Of a stretch of DNA of 64,000 bases, positions 61,842-64,000 are shown piece after piece (position 1 is the first letter of the stretch; each line of letters opens with the position of its first letter). This stretch comes from Heyndrickxia coagulans 36D1 (GTDB lineage: Bacteria; Bacillota; Bacilli; Bacillales; Bacillaceae_C). Position numbers and translations under genes: made by a program. The notes below the pieces were generated by a model, which saw only the letters and a list, made by a program, of their open reading frames with translations, did not search any database and was not told the DNA's origin. The stretch covers positions 930,001-994,000 of the forward strand of contig NC_016023.1 in the NCBI RefSeq assembly GCF_000169195.2. Direction: 5' to 3'.

Positions 61842-63107
61842 AGAAGGAATCGATTCTGTAGGATGGGCAGCCGTTTCCAGTGCTTCATTTTTGTCAAATT
61901 CTTTTTCCGTTTTGGAGATGACGACCGTCGCGACGGCATTCCCGATAATATTTGTGAGCGCGCGTGATTCAGACATGAACCGGTCCACGCCGATCAACAG
62001 CGCAATCCCTGCAACCGGGATAACCGGGAACGCAGACAAAGTCGCAGCAAGGGTAATGAAACCGGAACCGGTCACGCCGGCCGCCCCTTTTGATGTCAGC
62101 ATTAAAATCAGCAGCAGCATAATTTGGTGCCCGATCGTCAGGTGCACATTATACGCCTGCGCAATGAAAATGGATGCCATCGACAAATAGATGGCGGTGC
62201 CGTCAAGGTTAAACGAGTATCCGGTTGGAACGACAAGGCCGACAACGGATTTTGAGCAACCAAAGTTTTCGAGTTTTCTCATCAGGGAAGGCATCGCCGA
62301 TTCCGATGAAGAAGTCCCGAGCACGAGTAAAAGTTCTTCCTTTATATAAGCGATGAACTTGAAAATGTTGAAACCGAACGCTTTTGCAATCCCGCCGAGG
62401 ACAAGCAAGATAAAAATGATCATCGTCAGGTAGACAGACCCCATTAATTCGCCGAGATTGATCAGCGAGCTTGCGCCAAACTGGCCAACTGTATATGCCA
62501 TTGCCCCGAATGCAGCGATCGGTGACACTTTCATGACAATACCGACAATTTTAAAGAAAACTTCCGTCATGTCTTCAAAAAAGCGGATAACCGGTTTTGC
62601 CCTCTCCCCGAGGGATGCGGCAGCAACCCCGAACAGTACCGCAAAAAATAAAATTGGTAAAAGATCTCCCTTGACAAAAGCCCCGGCGATGCTTTCCGGA
62701 ATAATACCGGAAATAAAACCGATAAAACCGTGTTCGCTGTCTTTTGCCTGTGTGACGAATTGTGAAACCTTGCTTGTTTTCGCATGGCTTGTATCAATGC
62801 CGTGGCCGGGTTGGATCAAATTCACGATAATCAGACCGATGGCGAGCGCAACCGTGCTGACGACTTCAAAATAGATAAGCGCCTTGCCGCCGATTCGACC
62901 GACTTTTTTCAAATCCCCCATGCCGCCGATCCCGATAATGACCGTAAAGAAGATAATCGGTGGGACGAGCATTTTGATCAGTTTAATAAACCATTGCGCG
63001 AGAATATTCAGTTCCGCGCCGAATTTAGGTGAAACAAGTCCTACAATAATACCCAGAATGATGCCGATAATGACTTGTACTGTAAGATTCCGAAAGTTGA
63101 TCCTCAT
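61839..63107 (-). CDS. Dicarboxylate/amino acid:cation symporter (DctP/GltP family)
   Basis: 422 residues, about eight membrane segments and two re-entrant loops. Signature blocks: GTSSSESAMPSL (first hairpin tip) and PTGYSFNLDGTAIYLSM (unwound TM7 with the NxDGTA cation/substrate site), then SKGAAGVTGSGFITLAATL (second hairpin). It imports C4-dicarboxylates, glutamate or aspartate with Na+ or H+; which one is not decided. ATG at 63107 chosen from GAGGGG seven bases upstream; the longer frame adds 13 residues. Confidence 0.93.
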   Translation of the reverse strand: MRINFRNLTVQVIIGIILGIIVGLVSPKFGAELNILAQWFIKLIKMLVPPIIFFTVIIGIGGMGDLKKVGRIGGKALIYFEVVSTVALAIGLIIVNLIQPGHGIDTSHAKTSKVSQFVTQAKDSEHGFIGFISGIIPESIAGAFVKGDLLPILFFAVLFGVAAASLGERAKPVIRFFEDMTEVFFKIVGIVMKVSPIAAFGAMAYTVGQFGASSLINLGELMGSVYLTMIIFILLVLGGIAKAFGFNIFKFIAYIKEELLLVLGTSSSESAMPSLMRKLENFGCSKSVVGLVVPTGYSFNLDGTAIYLSMASIFIAQAYNVHLTIGHQIMLLLILMLTSKGAAGVTGSGFITLAATLSAFPVIPVAGIALLIGVDRFMSESRALTNIIGNAVATVVISKTEKEFDKNEALETAAHPTESIPS

Positions 63108-63243
63108 TTTCCATCCCCTCTGTTTGCGCTTACATTTTAGCGTCACGAACTATATTTCTATTATAGTACAGGTTTATCCCGTTTTCACTATTTTTATATT
63201 AAAAAAATTTTGCTTTTAAAAAATATCGGTGCAAGCAAAGCGC

Positions 63244-63277
63244 AAAAAAGCAGCGGAACAGTGCCCGCTGCCTTTTT
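63244..63277 (-). terminator. Terminator of glpD
   Basis: GCAGCGG (63250-63256) pairs with CCGCTGC (63265-63271); minus strand then reads TTTTTTGCG. It is 100 bp past the glpD stop; nothing gene-like lies between (63278-63377) nor in 63108-63243, which must hold the symporter promoter. Confidence 0.85.
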
Positions 63278-63377
63278 CCAGCTGTCTTTGCAAGAAAGCT
63301 GAGACGTATGCTTCCAATATGAATAGTCAACCAATCCTTTTTCGCCACCAAGGTCTGTGCCCTTTCCCGGAACAAGT

Positions 63378-64000
63378 TTACACTTCCGGGACCGCTTCCC
63401 GCAATGCTTCTTCCAATTCTTTCCTGTACGCCTGTTCTGTCTCTTCATCCCAGGAAAATTCAGCGGCCATCCATGCTATAACCGGCTCTTTCCATTTGCG
63501 GACCCAGTTGATATCGAAGAAAAGGGCACCGGTACGGCGAATGAAGAAATCGACCGGTTTTACCACCATTTCTTGTTCCACTGCATATTTCAATACGGCG
63601 TACACTTCCCGCGGTAGCGGATAGTCGTCTTTCCAGCTTTTCGCATATGCATATACGTGATCCGCGTTCGTGCCGTATTTTTCCGCAATCGCCCGGCTTG
63701 CTTCCGCAGACAGGCCGCTTGCTTCGCCTTCTTTTGTTTTTGCTTTGACAAACGCCGGCAAATTTTCAGAGCCGCCCACATCACCGCCGGAAATCGGCAA
63801 GTGCTTCGTTTGGCACGGCTGAAAATTGCCGCCAAGCCTGCGTGCTACAAGATCTACAACCGTTTCCGCCATTTTCCGGTAACCGGTCAGTTTGCCGCCT
63901 GCGATTGTCACGAGGCCGCTGTCGGATTCCCAAATTTCATCTTTACGCGAAATTTCGGAGGCGTCTTTTCCTTCTTCGTAAATCAATGGACGGACGCCGG
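63378..64000 (-). CDS. glpD: Aerobic glycerol-3-phosphate dehydrogenase, C-terminal part (5' end outside window)
   Basis: The frame runs off the window edge; 207 codons of the C-terminus are seen. GVRPLIYEEGKDASEISRKDEIWESDSGLVTI-type sequence, with the block IAGGKLTGYRKMAE, is the FAD-domain end of GlpD, and the C-terminal helical domain follows (EQEMVVKPVDFFIRRTG ... DINWVRKW). The enzyme oxidises glycerol-3-phosphate to dihydroxyacetone phosphate at the membrane and passes electrons to quinone. Regulation lies upstream, outside the window. Confidence 0.94.
   Translation of the reverse strand, partial: GVRPLIYEEGKDASEISRKDEIWESDSGLVTIAGGKLTGYRKMAETVVDLVARRLGGNFQPCQTKHLPISGGDVGGSENLPAFVKAKTKEGEASGLSAEASRAIAEKYGTNADHVYAYAKSWKDDYPLPREVYAVLKYAVEQEMVVKPVDFFIRRTGALFFDINWVRKWKEPVIAWMAAEFSWDEETEQAYRKELEEALREAVPEV

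Overview
The window looks like chromosomal DNA of a low-to-mid-GC, spore-former-type Bacillaceae. ComK, a YitJ/MetH pair under an S-box, KimA under a c-di-AMP riboswitch, GlnQHMP, a YwqCDE-type EPS head, CsbD, UppP and TatA all fit. The abundant intergenic tandem repeats and the mix of genes recall the Heyndrickxia (Bacillus) coagulans group; this is inference, not a database match.

Layout. 1-4254: end of urea carboxylase plus allophanate hydrolase (ATP-dependent urea use). 4566-7700: azoreductase and an AT-rich two-gene insert (SF2 helicase plus small Cys/His protein). 8193-21232: a 13-gene exopolysaccharide cluster read on the minus strand from a YwqC/YwqD/YwqE head through galU, sugar transferase, glycosyltransferases, pyruvyl transferase, Wzx, Wzy, a GH10 xylanase and ugd; its middle (about 9.7-17 kb) is strikingly AT-rich. 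21526-25100: SGNH hydrolase, a short sigma factor divergent from comK, and a CsbD protein. 25106-30835: metH and yitJ behind a SAM riboswitch. 31570-38208: LCP wall ligase, two DedA proteins (one fused to a decayed PAP2 domain), a YodB-type HxlR regulator, and a GntR/DUF1648 pair. 38383-41945: glutamine-type ABC transporter. 42265-51287: a DDE-transposase insertion sequence, AI-2E-type exporter, tatA, uppP, kimA with its riboswitch, and an IS3-family element sitting inside a repeat array. 51926-57318: single-chain glycyl-tRNA synthetase with a T-box, HD-GYP protein, membrane protein, old-yellow-enzyme oxidoreductase. 58020-64000: YceI protein, RIC iron-sulfur repair protein with a Crp/Fnr box, a Crp/Fnr regulator, a DctP-type symporter, and the C-terminal part of glpD.

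The most unusual content is intergenic. At least four arrays (30957-31532, 49433-51722 interrupted by the IS, 58647-59028, 59933-60823) are built from units of the same length, 52 bp (five turns of B-DNA at 10.4 bp per turn), and each unit holds an inverted repeat around a loop of about 5 nt. In three arrays the frame is TGTC...GACA, while the inner arm changes from TTTTGA/TCAAAA to TTCATC/GATGAA or TAATTAG/CTAATTA with both arms changing together. Other local arrays have 62-64, about 100 and about 118 bp periods. The units could be phased protein-binding sites or RNA hairpins; nothing in the window proves a function. A second regulatory observation links the YodB-type regulator to the YceI gene through an almost identical 18-bp operator-like site at both promoters.
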